Below, in pieces: positions 22,775 through 33,502 of a stretch of 64,000 nt of DNA; the stretch's first letter is position 1, and each line of letters begins with the position of its first letter. Under the pieces are notes generated by a model. That model worked only from the letters and a program-made list of their open reading frames with translations, was not told the origin of the DNA and did not search any database. A program made the position numbers and the translations under genes. Source of the DNA: Microdochium bolleyi (lineage: Eukaryota; Ascomycota; Sordariomycetes; Xylariales; Microdochiaceae). Location of the stretch: positions 2,790,001-2,854,000 of the forward strand of contig KQ964248.1 in NCBI GenBank assembly GCA_001566295.1, given 5' to 3'.

Positions 22775-23553
22775 CAGACCTCCAGGCGGCAGAAGGGCTC
22801 AGTCTACCAGATAGCTTTTGTAAAGTAGAGATAGGGGAGTTGCGGCACAGCATGGAACAGTCTCCTAGCAGGGCCGGACCCCTCTCTGATACGACGACAC
22901 ATCCCAGGTCCGGCGCAGTGTTGCCAGTCAGACATGGATCGGCGAAGCAAGAAGATGGCGTTGCGCTGATCGCTGGGGTCCCCCGGAGGCTGTTGCCCGG
23001 AGGTGCAGATAATAGTCTCTGTTGTCTCTCCTGCGTGCGAAGTCAAGAATCTTTTGCAGGGCTAGACAAACCACACTTCTCCCAAGCAGAAACTGCCGTG
23101 GGTATGAACATTTCGCAAAAGAAAATACTGGTAAAATCTGGTAAATCACATGCCAGATCCAAGGACCAGCCGGCCTTCTCGATGGGAGTTGCAACGCATG
23201 GTTCTTGATGTCACATTCGCAATGCATGCACATCGGGCATGGCAGTACAGTCGTGTCATCCGTGCAGATGGCTCCTACGGCCGGTACTCTGCGGGGAAAC
23301 AAGCCGAGATGTTGTCGAGTGGAGAGCCGAGGGGCGGACATCCGGTAGCACCCAGGGGGCGCAGCGGGAGAGGCGCGCGGAGGCTGCTCTTCCCCACGTT
23401 TTCCGCCCGTTCGACTTGCCTCAGTCCATCTTTATCCCGGCGTGCTTACTTGCAAACCACAGTGGACTATAATTAACACTGTCGCTGTAGTAATTTCATT
23501 ACTGGGCTGACATTTGTGTATAAGTCTTTATCCGGCCGGGATCCCCTGCCTCC

Positions 23554-23616
23554 CCTGCGACCTTTGTGACCACTGCGACCTGTGTGACCTTTGCGACCTC
23601 TGTGGCCCGCGTAGCC
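23554..23616. repeat. 9-nt minisatellite (about 7 units)
   Basis: Seven imperfect 9-nt units with the core TGYGACC; the last two units drift to TGTGGCC and CGTAGCC. Read on the minus strand within a 99-codon frame (23473-23772) they encode collagen-like Gly-X-Y triplets (GHRGRKGHTGRSGHKGRR). I do not call this frame a gene: it has no other support. Confidence 0.75.
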
Positions 23617-25479
23617 TGCCCAATTCGTGCCCCGGTAACTTGCTTGTTTCTCCACAATCTGCCAAGTTTCCGGGGGCCTGCTGGTGCCTTTAACTAGAGC
23701 CGGCCCGATTTCATTTGGCGTCAGGACTGTGGTCGCTGGTGGCTTGAAGAAGTACCGGAAGAATTGCGTCATGGGAAGGACCCTTTCTCCTTCTCCGAAT
23801 CACAACTCAAGCGGTCCAATGAGCGTGTAGAAGACAGGCTTGTTGACCCCCATTGCTTGTCGGCCAAGCACGGCAAAGATCGGGCACCACAGACGTAACC
23901 TCCAGCACCAGCATGCACAACGACGATCTGACAACCTGCGCTAATCGTACGGAGCAATAATGGCTTTCACTTTTAAACTTTTATGCATGGACGTGCGCTT
24001 GTGCTCTGTGGCGCATCTGAGCCTTGATGGCGTTGACGACTGACAGGTCGCCCTGTGCTGACACTCGGCCCTCCAGCTGCGAGCTTCGTATCGATTGAGT
24101 GCAAGGTCTTGGTATGGACTTACAGCTGAACAGCCATGCCTTCTGTCCGTCTCTGAGGAGCTGCCTCCATGCGGTTCGGAAGCGAGACTACTTTCAACGC
24201 ACTCTGCTCGCCGTGGTCGTACCCGCATGCTGCTTGGCCTTGACTCCTGACATTCCAACGGGGACCTACGCTTCGTTCCTGACTCGCTCGTCATGCCATG
24301 GCAGTCATCGCTTTTCACATGCTCGCCTGACGTCCAGCCTCGAATGCGACTCCGCATACATCATCGCGAGTCGAGGGCATGAGCATGGACAGGCAAGGCC
24401 AGGGCTCGGCATTGACGAGAGACGACCCCGGATTTTCTTCAACCCATGTAGTATGGCAGTCTCGTGACCATGAGGTAGCTCTGGGTATGGGGAAGAGTAG
24501 GGCGGGTGGGTATGACGATCCTTTGTGGTTTGAGTGAGTGGTGGATTCAAGGATGGCTTCACTGATTGGAGCGCATAGGCTTCGCCCGTCCGCTGTGGGA
24601 CTACGTATTAGTCCGTCCACCCAAGACTCCAGCAGGGTTCCTTAAACAGAATCAAGCAGACGCCTTCACAGTGGCGTAATCGAGACAACACCCCAGTGCA
24701 GCCTTACTGTTCCTCGGCACTTGTCGTTGACAAGCGACGGCCAGACTCAGACCCCTGGCCTTTCTCCACGTTTTGTTCCTGTCACGGGCAGACGATGGCG
24801 ATGACGATGGCCGCACCCGCTTCCCCGGAATCATCCATGCTGCCCTGAGTCTCTCAGTCGCTCTTGCGCTACCTTCCGGCACTGTCGCTCGTATCCTCGA
24901 CTAAGGGATACTACCATAGCCTTCGCCTGGGTCTGCCGGTACTAGGCGCAGCTAGTCATGCCGCTTGACACCCTGACATGGAAATCGGCTATGACGATCA
25001 TGTGCAAGTCTCCTCGGTCACTCTCTCCCCCACACTCGCCCCTGACATGACTATCCGCTCGTGTTGCATTTCCCGGGGTCTTGGGTGACCGAATCTGGAC
25101 GACGGGGTGTGGGATCCCTTGGAAAGACCTGCCGTAAGTGATCTTCGGTATGCAACATGACCACATCGTCGGCGACCGGCAGGCGCTCCACTCAGAGCAA
25201 CCGCGGGTGCTGCGCATCGTGGGGAAAGAGGAGGAGGCCAGCGGGTGTTACTGTCCTGTTGTTGCATTGCATTGATGCCAGGCCAGGAGCCGTACCGGAT
25301 GCTGATCACATAGATGAGACGAATGGGATCCGAGTACATAAAGAGATCGTCTGTCCGTCCCTCCGATCGTTCCTTGCATGATCCTGTCGATGACCACGCA
25401 GCTTCACTCTGCAGCAGTCACTGCCACACTGGCTCCTACCAGCTCTCGTCCGACCTGAGCCTGCCTGCATAACCCCACC

Positions 25480-27531
25480 ATGAGACTATCACACTGGGCC
25501 TCTGCCCTGAGCGGCCTGGCCGCCTGCACCTCGGCCTACAGCATCGGCCGCGGACCGACCGCCGGCTACGAGCGCAGCGCTGCGCAGCTCGCCGAGCGCC
25601 AGGCCGCCGGCAACCTCGAGGCCTACGTCTTCGCCTACTTCACCGGCAACTCGCGCGATGGCGAGAAGATCTACCTCGCCGCGTCCCGGGGCAACAACGC
25701 GCTCCAGTGGGACCAGCTCAACGGCGGGCGACCCGTCCTCACGTCCACCCAGGGCACCCGCGGCCTGCGCGACCCATTCCTGCTGCGCTCCAACGACGGC
25801 AAGAAGTTCTTCCTCATCGCAACGGACCTCTCTATCGGGTCCGGGACGTCGTGGGGCGACTCGGTCCGCACGGGTAGTCTTTACCTCGAGATCTGGGAGT
25901 CGAGCGACCTCGTCAACTGGTCGGCGCAGCGGCACGTCAAGGTGTCCCCCAACACCGCGGGCAACACCTGGGCACCCGAGGCATACTGGGACGACACGCT
26001 CAAGACGTACGTCGTCTTCTGGGCCTCGTCGCTGTACGCGGACAACGACCCAAACCACACGGGCAACACGTACCACCGCATGCTCTACGCCACGACCTCG
26101 GACTTTGTCACCTTCAGCGCGCCCAAGGTCTGGCAGGACGCCGGCACGTCGCGCATCGACTCGACCGTCATCAAGGTCGACGGCGTGTACCACCGCTTCA
26201 CCAAGGACGAGGGGGCCGGCGGCACCGGCTGCACCGACATCATCCAGGAGCGGTCGACATCGCTGACGGCCACGCTCGGGTCGTGGACCCGTGAGGCCGC
26301 CTGTATCGGCCGCGACGCGGGCACCAGTGCCGTCGAGGGCCCGACTGTGTTCCGCGCCAACGCCGGCGATGCCAACGGACAGAACTTCTACCTCTTTGTC
26401 GATGAGTACGGTGGCCGCGGCTACATCCCGCTCGCGACCAAGGACATCTCGAAGCCGACATGGAGAGTCCCTTCGTCGTACAGCTTGCCCACGAGCCCGC
26501 GCCACGGCTCCGTCGTGCCCATCACCGCCGCCGAGCTCGCCAAGCTCAAGGGCAGCCTCGGCACCGCCGCCGTCGTCGAGAAGAAGAGCGAAGCCAGCAG
26601 CACACTGTCCAAGCGCTCCACCATCATCCCGGGCCTCTACGCTGACCCCAACATCGCCATCTTCGGCAAGACGGCATACATCTACGCCACGACCGATGGC
26701 ACCCCCGGCTGGGGCGGCAACACCTTCTACGTCTGGAAGTCCAACGACCTGCGCTCCTGGACGCGCTCCGCGCAGCCTTTCCTCACGCTCAACGGCACAT
26801 CCGGTAACGTCCCCTGGGCTTCGGGCAACGCTTGGGCACCCACCATCATCGAGCGCGGCGGCAAGCACTACTTCTACTTCAGCGGACACAACCCCACATA
26901 CAACCGCAAGACCATCGGCGTGGCCGTGTCCACATCTGGTCCCGAGGGCCCCTTCGTCGCGCAGCCCCAGGCCATGATTCTGAACAACGAGAGCCAGACC
27001 GTCACCACGGGGCAGGCGATCGACCCGGCGGCCTTCCGCGACCCGCAGACCGGCAAGTACTACTTGTACTGGGGCAACGGGAAGCCCGTGGCGGCCGAGC
27101 TCAACGACGACATGGTCTCGATCAACTGGTCCACGCTGACCCAGCTGTCCGGGCTCAACGACTTCCGCGAGGGCACGTTCGTCGCGTTCCGCAAGGGCCT
27201 GTACCACGTGACATACTCGATCGACGACACCGGCTCGGAGAATTACCGCATCGGGTACGCAACGTCCACCAAGCCCCTGGGTCCCTTCACGAACCACGGC
27301 CTCGTGCTGTCCAAGGACGCGAGCAAGGGCATCCTCGGCACGGGCCACAACAGCGTCGTCCAGATCCCCGGCACGGACGAGTGGTACATCGCGTACCACC
27401 GATTCAAGATCCCCGGTGGCGACGGCACGAACCGAGAGACCACGGTTGACAAGATGTACTATGACGACGTGACGGGCCTGATGAAGGTTGTCGTTCCCAC
27501 GGTGGACGGACCGCCTGCGCGGCCGTTGTAA
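25480..27531 (+). CDS. Secreted protein with two GH43-type domains
   Basis: Single exon, 683 aa, with a signal peptide (about residues 1-19). GH43 enzymes (five-bladed propellers) cleave arabinofuranosyl or xylosyl residues of plant hemicellulose and pectin. Domain 1 (about 45-360) has GLRDPFLL, GNTWAPEAYW and SRIDSTVIKVDG; its probable acid is the Glu in AVEGPTVF. I do not see the usual Asp-Pro base on its first strand. Domain 2 (about 377-683) has the full triad layout: YADPNIAIFG (base), DPAAFRDPQTGKYYLYWG (modulating Asp) and FREGTFVAFRKG (acid). A linker with KKSEASSTLSKR contains a possible dibasic (Kex2-type) site between the domains. The exact substrate is unresolved; arabinan or arabinoxylan is plausible. 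Confidence 0.85.
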   Translation: MRLSHWASALSGLAACTSAYSIGRGPTAGYERSAAQLAERQAAGNLEAYVFAYFTGNSRDGEKIYLAASRGNNALQWDQLNGGRPVLTSTQGTRGLRDPFLLRSNDGKKFFLIATDLSIGSGTSWGDSVRTGSLYLEIWESSDLVNWSAQRHVKVSPNTAGNTWAPEAYWDDTLKTYVVFWASSLYADNDPNHTGNTYHRMLYATTSDFVTFSAPKVWQDAGTSRIDSTVIKVDGVYHRFTKDEGAGGTGCTDIIQERSTSLTATLGSWTREAACIGRDAGTSAVEGPTVFRANAGDANGQNFYLFVDEYGGRGYIPLATKDISKPTWRVPSSYSLPTSPRHGSVVPITAAELAKLKGSLGTAAVVEKKSEASSTLSKRSTIIPGLYADPNIAIFGKTAYIYATTDGTPGWGGNTFYVWKSNDLRSWTRSAQPFLTLNGTSGNVPWASGNAWAPTIIERGGKHYFYFSGHNPTYNRKTIGVAVSTSGPEGPFVAQPQAMILNNESQTVTTGQAIDPAAFRDPQTGKYYLYWGNGKPVAAELNDDMVSINWSTLTQLSGLNDFREGTFVAFRKGLYHVTYSIDDTGSENYRIGYATSTKPLGPFTNHGLVLSKDASKGILGTGHNSVVQIPGTDEWYIAYHRFKIPGGDGTNRETTVDKMYYDDVTGLMKVVVPTVDGPPARPL

Positions 27532-27768
27532 GATATGTCTACTTTCGCGTTTGTGAAGGGAGGGAGTTTCTGAGGGATGTGTCTTCTTTTGTACATATAG
27601 TTGCGTTACGAATTCTGAACGATGTCAAATAACTCTATTCGGGTATCTTGTCTTGCTGTAGGTTGTGGCCGCCACGATTAGAGACCGCTCCCAAAATGCA
27701 TGATTGCTCAATTCGCCCTGTTGTACAACTCTGCCGTTGTGCTGGGCCTTGTGTCTTATGTCGTCTCA
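27532..27768. other. Short spacer between convergent genes
   Basis: Shared 3' region of the GH43 gene and PGS1. Nothing else seen. Confidence 0.5.
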
Positions 27769-29543
27769 TCACAACGCGCCGCCCACCAGGCTCACAATGA
27801 ACATGGCCATACGAACCTTGATGCTAACCCTGCGCTCGTTGGTCGCAAAGTCGTCGCGTGTGACGGGCGTGGCGTGGTCCTGCAGCCACCGCTGCTCGTC
27901 GCCGAGGCGTCTCTTGAGGTCCTCGTCGCGCGTCACGATGAGCGCACCGGCCTCGAGGTCGTGCGAGTAGCTCCGCTTCGTGTAGTTGGAGCTGCCGACG
28001 ATTGTCATCGACGGATCCCGCTCGTTGGGCAGGGTCACCCACAGGCCCTTGGCGTGGTACGTCCAGCCCTCGGGCTCGTTGACTGTGCCCTTTCGCCACT
28101 CCTTCAGCGTGATATCGCCGTCGCGATGCACCTCGTGGGCGCGGCGCAGGAAGCGGCCTGCTAGGTATGTGTATGCGTCTGGCAGCATGCCGGAGACACC
28201 CTTTGACTGGTAGAAGCCATTCGCCCAGGGAGAGGCTGTGATGATGACGTTGTTTTTGGAGGCTGTCGACAGGAGGAGCTTCGTCAGGGACGGAGCCGGG
28301 TTGAAGTAGCCGGCCGTGAACGTCCACGACGATCCGGCGTATTCTGGTTTGGCGAGTGTCTTCAGGATGTGGGTAATGGCTGGGAGCTCGGTGGACGTAT
28401 CAGGCTTGAGCAGCTGGGAGAGCTGCGAAACCATGTAGACTGTTGTGTCTGTCTTTTCCTTCCCGGTGCCTGATTCCGGTGCTGAAGAAGAGGGCTGAGG
28501 AGCGATAAGTCGACTCATCAGAGCTGTTGATTTTGAGATGTATTCAGATGGCTTGTCCAATGGCGAAGGAGCAGCGTTGTCGGCTGGCCACTTCAAGGTG
28601 AAACCCGCTGGATCCCGTGGTGCGGGCTCGACCAGGAAGCTCAACGAAGCAACCCCTCGGTATATCCGACAGAAGTAGTCCGTCACCTCCTTAGAAGAGA
28701 AGACATGATATCGATCCTGGCGATTTGTAAAGTAGTCCGAAGACAGGTTGGCTCTATCTTAGAGGTCAGCAAACAGGCGAGGACAGCTTGGGTGCCGGGA
28801 TGGCCTTACCCGGACAGTATGATCTCGTCATCTATGCCGTAGAGCTTCATGTGCTGTAGACCCCAGCCCTCATTGATTCTCTTGGGGATGTGCTTCTTCC
28901 GGAGCCCTGTTAGGTTTGGGGTGTGGTACATGCGGATCTCGACCCGCTCCTCTCCAAACTCCTCAACCAACGGAGCAAGTAGCGAAGCACAAGACGGTTC
29001 AGGAGCTTCTCTTGTGCCGCGCAGAGCGTCCGTGAGGATGCTGACCTCTAGCTCAGGGTTGTCACGCAGGGCAGAGTGTATTGTTGCAATCTAGCAATAT
29101 TGATAGGTCAGTCTACTGAGCATTTGCGGAGGGAAGATAAACTTACCAATTCTTTTTCTGATTTGCCTATGTACAGAGTGGACAAAAAAATCCTTCTCTT
29201 GGCTGTGCGTATCCTTGTCTGGGGAACAATCAGTCCAGCGACCCTGATAGCTACATGTCATGACTGAGCGGATGCACACCTTCAAGGTTTCGTAAAACTC
29301 TGTCGGGGTCTTCAGAATCTCAATCTGCGACCCCTTGATTTGAAATGAGGGAGAGACCTTGTCGAGTTCGGAGACAAAAGGTGCAAGCACGCCTTGGGAA
29401 CCAGCAGAACTGCTTGCTGGCATGGCGCTTGACGGGGTCGAGTAACGACGTTTTGCTGGCTGGCCATGGCGATACAATCTCGTTGAGCGCCCGAGAGCTG
29501 GACGAAGACGTGCGCAAGTCCTCGATGCTCCCCTGCAAAACAT
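27769..29543 (-). CDS. PGS1: Phosphatidylglycerophosphate synthase (PGS1, PLD superfamily)
   Basis: Model complement(27769..28753,28810..29090,29147..29218,29280..29543), 533 aa, with introns of 56, 56 and 61 nt. It makes phosphatidylglycerophosphate from CDP-diacylglycerol and glycerol-3-phosphate, the committed step to cardiolipin in the mitochondrial inner membrane. The first ~40 residues are Arg/Ser/Ala-rich, a mitochondrial presequence. Joining exons restores AKRRIFLSTLYIGKSEKEL+IATIHSAL. The two PLD-type HKD motifs are LQHMKLYGIDDEIILSG+ANLSS and TYHAKGLWVTLPNERD followed by VGSSNYTKRS. Exon 2 is only 72 nt but its frame fits exactly. The gene is transcribed away from the complex I subunit gene. 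Confidence 0.9.
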
Positions 29544-29870
29544 TTTGACGGCAGACTGACAGCGTCAAGGGTTGATCGTATTGCTCTGTTTGGCTCACAG
29601 CTCCAGATTTCACATCGAGCGTCACGAAGAGCTCCACAGCACACGGCTTGAGCTGCAGCGCGACAAGGTACGTCACTCCTCCATGGTCTCGCTTACGTAA
29701 TTCACCTGCTTCCTGGGCCACCGCCTGCCGAAGGAGAACTGCCGCTGTGGAGAGCTCTGGCCAATCCCAACATCGTCAATTCCGAGCATCGACAACGTCG
29801 CCGTCGCCGCGGATCGAGGTATTGCTAGCGACATCTCAGCAGACTCCGAGTACAATCTGCAACCGGCAAC
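29544..29870. promoter_or_regulatory. Divergent promoter of PGS1 and NDUFA12
   Basis: Only 327 bp separate the two start codons, so both mitochondrial genes must share this spacer for their promoters. No specific factor site was identified. Confidence 0.55.
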
Positions 29871-30639
29871 ATGTCGACTATCACACGTACCCTCCGCAAC
29901 CTTGGCAAGGTTGGCGTGAAGGTTGGTCCCGAGCAGTCATTCCCATCCAGCCTGGACAGCAATGCTAACTTCGCAAAACAGGACTTCTTCAAGCAGATGA
30001 ACGTACGAGCTCCCCAGACCACGGCCACGGAATCAATTGACTTCGATCAGCAGCTGACCGACCTCTTCTTCGCTACTGCAGTACATCGGTACGGGCCCCC
30101 GCGGACTAGCGCAGGGCGACAGACGCGACCACGAACGACCGCTGACGTATCGAACATCCAGGTGACACCAAGGCCGGTGTATTGATTGGAACCGACAGGT
30201 TCGGCAACAAGTACTTCGAGAACAACGACGAGCTGCCCCTCCGGACAAGATGGGTGCAGTATCAGAGCAAGGATGTCGATGCGTATGTTCAAGCGGCTTG
30301 AAGGACGATTCGCACAAGGGGCAATTACTGACGGGTAACGCCTCGCTTTCCGACTATAGTGCGCAGATTGAGCCGGGCTGGCACGCGTGGATGTCATACA
30401 ACGTGGACAAGGCGCCTTCCCAAGACCCTCTGCTTGCCATCCAGCCCCGAGAATGGGAGGATGCCGCGTACAAGCCTGTTCCTAACTACACTCAGACTCG
30501 CGGCGCCTACAAGCCGTACAGCACGTGAGTCAAATCGCAAAGATGCCAATGGCGCTCAGTGACCGTACTAACGTGCACCACGAACAGCGTCAAGTCAAAG
30601 ATCACAGCATGGGAGCCGGTCGTTGCGGCGCGCAAGTAG
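29871..30639 (+). CDS. NDUFA12: NADH:ubiquinone oxidoreductase subunit NDUFA12 (B17.2) homologue
   Basis: Model join(29871..29921,29982..30002,30082..30088,30162..30282,30360..30524,30588..30639), 138 aa. It is an accessory subunit of respiratory complex I on the matrix side. Six exons are needed: MSTITRTLRNLGKVGVK, DFFKQMN, a 7-nt exon giving YI and one base, then DTKAGVLIGTDRFGNKYF. The later exons give the family signature EPGWHAWMSYNVDKAPSQDP, then TRGAYKPYS and TVKSKITAWEP. The GTDRFGNKYFE and WHAW blocks are diagnostic of NDUFA12. Phases fit at all five joins, and the last intron has a perfect TACTAAC branch site (near 30568). The length matches fungal orthologues. Confidence 0.88.
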
Positions 30640-31429
30640 AGGCGCGCAAAGGTGGAGACTTGAGAATAAATGTACATACGGTCAGCAATCAATTGACAGG
30701 CTCGCCATGAACCACAATGTCTTTTTTTTGCTCCAAAGTGGTTCGTGTTGCGCTATTCGCACCGATGATTGGATGTATGACGCTGTTGGCATCGGCTCTT
30801 CACTTTCACTGGGACGACCGACCAGACCCTGGCTCACACATTGCACCAAGCCTTCGAGAGATTTACAAGCTGGCCGGTCGACATAACGCGGAGCACTAAG
30901 ACATTCAGACTTGCTGGACAGGTGTGCCCAGGAGAATTGTCACTCTGCCGGGACGGCCGACAACTGCAGGCTGTTGCTGGTGTGAGCACGTGCAGCGTTG
31001 CGACAGCACGTATTCCTTCCTGCACGTCTTGTCTTCGTTCGCTCACAGGACGTGTCCCGCGTGTGCCAATTCCTGCCCGCATCGACCACATAAACCTATG
31101 AAACCAAGATGGACGCTGGAAATGTCAAGCTTGTCCAGATCGTGGATGTGTCTGGGTGTTTAAGTGGGCTCCAGGGTAGTGGCGAGATTGGCTCGCATCT
31201 GCTGTGAGCCGGATGCCCAGACTGCCCCGCATAGGATGGACAATAGTGGCGGACCCCGGATCACACATCCACAAGACCACCTTGCTACCAATCCAACAAC
31301 TTCACCCGCGACGACCACCTAGGACGAGTGCGAATTAGTTCACCAGAGGCGACCTCGAGAGACTCGATCGCACAGCCACGCACGCGCGCCCTGTCATCGA
31401 TCGCGGCGCCGTAGCCGCAATCCGCCGTC
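30640..31429. other. Intergenic spacer
   Basis: About 0.8 kb with the promoter of SRP54. No gene seen. Confidence 0.5.
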
Positions 31430-33125
31430 ATGGTCTTGCAAGATCTGGGCCGGCGCATCAGCGGCGCCCTCAACGATGTCACTCGTGCGCCCAACCTCGA
31501 CGAGAAGGTACGTTCGCGACCTCCGCCTTGCCGAATCTTTCTCCGAATGCGTTGGAATAGTGCAACGACCAATCGGCGGTGCGCACCTTGCCGGATCCCT
31601 GACTGACCTCGATCTTCCACAGGCGTTCAAGCAAATGCTCAACGAGATCTCCGGTGCCCTGCTCGAAGCCGACGTCAACGTAAAACTAGTCAGCAAACTC
31701 AAGAACTCGATCGCTACATCAGTCAACTTCAAAGACCTCCCGCCGAGCGTCAACAAGAAACGGATAATCCAGAAGGCCGTCTTTGACGAGCTCGTCAAGC
31801 TCGTAGACCCTCACGCGGAGCCCTTCAAGCCGAAGAAGGGCAGGTCAAATGTCATCATGTTTGTCGGTCTGCAGGGTGCGGGCAAGACGACGACGTGTAC
31901 CAAGCTAGCGCGGCACTACCAGGCCAGGGGCTTGCGCACATGTCTTGTCTGCGCAGATACCTTCCGTGCCGGTGCTTTCGACCAGTTGAAGCAAAATGCC
32001 ACGAGGGCGAAGATCCCATACTACGGCTCGCTCACCGAGACCGACCCCGCCAAGGTCGCCAAGGAGGGCGTGGACAAGTTCAAGAAGGAGCGCTTCGACA
32101 TCATCATTGTCGACACATCCGGTCGGCATCAGCAAGAGTCAGCCCTTTTCCAGGAGATGATGGACATCCAGAACGCGATCCACCCGGACGAGACGATCAT
32201 GGTGCTCGACTCCTCGATCGGCCAGCAGGCCGAGTCGCAGGCCAAGGCCTTCAAGGACGCCGCCGACTTCGGTGCCATCATCATCACCAAGACCGACTCC
32301 GCGGCCAGCGGAGGTGGCGCCATCTCCGCCGTCGCGGCGACGCACACGCCCATCGTGTTCATCGGCACGGGCGAGCACATGCTCGACTTTGAGCGCTTCG
32401 CCCCGCAGCAGTTCATCAACAAGCTGCTCGGCATGGGCGACATGGCCGGGCTCGTCGAGCACGTGCAGTCGCTCAAGCTCGACCAGAAGGACACGATCAA
32501 GCACATCACCGAGGGCATCTTCACGGTGCGCGACCTGCGCGACCAGCTCAGCAACATCATGAAGATGGGCCCGCTCTCGAAGATGGCCGGCATGATCCCG
32601 GGCATGTCCAACATGCCGGGCATGGCGGGCATGGACGACGACGAGTCGAGCGCGCGCCTCAAGCGCATGATCTACATCTGCGACAGCATGACGGAGAAGG
32701 AGCTCGACAGCGACGGCAAGATGTTCATCGAGCACCCGACACGCATGACACGCATCGCGCGGGGTTCGGGCGTCAGCGTCCGCGAGGTCGAGGACCTGCT
32801 CACGCAGCAGCGCATGATGGCGGGCATGGCCAAGAAGATGGGCGGCAACATGAAGAACATGCAGCGCGCGCAGCAGCAGATGGGCGGCGCCAACAAGCAG
32901 CAGCAGCTCGCAGCCATGCAGAAGCGCCTGCAGAGCATGGGCGGCGGCGCGGGGGGCATGGGCGGCGGCGGGATGCCCGACATGGCCAGCCTCGCCAAGA
33001 TGTTTGGCGGTGGCGGCGGCGGTGGTGGCATGCCCGACATGGCCAAGATGATGGAGAGCATGGGCATGGGCGGGATGATGGGCGGCGGTGGCGGCGGTGG
33101 AGGTGGCAGAGGCGGGCGGAGGTAA
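31430..33125 (+). CDS. SRP54: Signal recognition particle 54 kDa subunit
   Basis: Model join(31430..31507,31623..33125), 526 aa, with one phase-0 intron of 115 nt joining PNLDEK to AFKQMLNEISGALLEAD. SRP54 binds signal sequences and 7S RNA and, with its receptor, delivers ribosomes to the ER by paired GTPases. The N domain covers about residues 1-95. The G domain has GLQGAGKTTTCTKLA (P-loop), DTSGRHQQE and TKTDSAASGGG. The M domain (from about 300) is Met-rich, with ARLKRMIYICDSMTEKEL and the RNA-binding RIARGSGVSVREVEDLL. The C-terminal ~80 residues are Gly/Met/Gln repeats, longer than in animals but usual for filamentous fungi. Confidence 0.95.
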
Positions 33126-33502
33126 AAGCGTCGATGCGAAGAAAGAAGAGTCCGAGATGCAGACGAGGAAGTCGAGAGTCGGGCGCAGAACAGTCATCGC
33201 ACCGCAATACTGTGGCGTTTCACCGGGGACGGGTGGTGCATGATGGCAACAAGAGCATGGCAAGGCGTTCTTAGGTCCAGATACGACACGAAATCAAACA
33301 AGTAAAACGTGCAAAAGTCCGCGCAACCAAGCAATGCTCCGATTACGATGATGGTTTCCTCGGATCGTGTATCATACTCATGTTCAATTATATGCAGAAT
33401 GTATCGGGGTATCTCAAATGCCAAAAGCACAAAGTAAAGAAGCCATTCCCCCCGGTCCGGACCCCTTGAACATCTTGGTCGTCCTTCATCTACCATGCTC
33501 GC
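33126..33502. other. Short spacer between convergent genes
   Basis: Shared 3' flank of SRP54 and the Q-rich gene. Nothing seen. Confidence 0.5.

Larger units (their letters stand above)
22676..25479. other. Long intergenic spacer between divergent glycosidase genes
   Basis: About 2.8 kb separating the leftward GH95 gene from the rightward GH43 gene. It contains a GA microsatellite and a 9-nt minisatellite (listed separately). No gene I can support; frames of 60-140 codons lack recognisable features. Confidence 0.55.

Noticed and set aside
25489..27399. 636-codon open frame antisense to the GH43 gene
   Set aside because: It is a GC-rich codon shadow: Arg/Val/Gly/Asp-rich with no domain, lying exactly opposite a well-supported enzyme.
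32139..33263. 374-codon minus-strand frame opposite SRP54
   Set aside because: Ala/His-rich shadow of the SRP54 coding strand.
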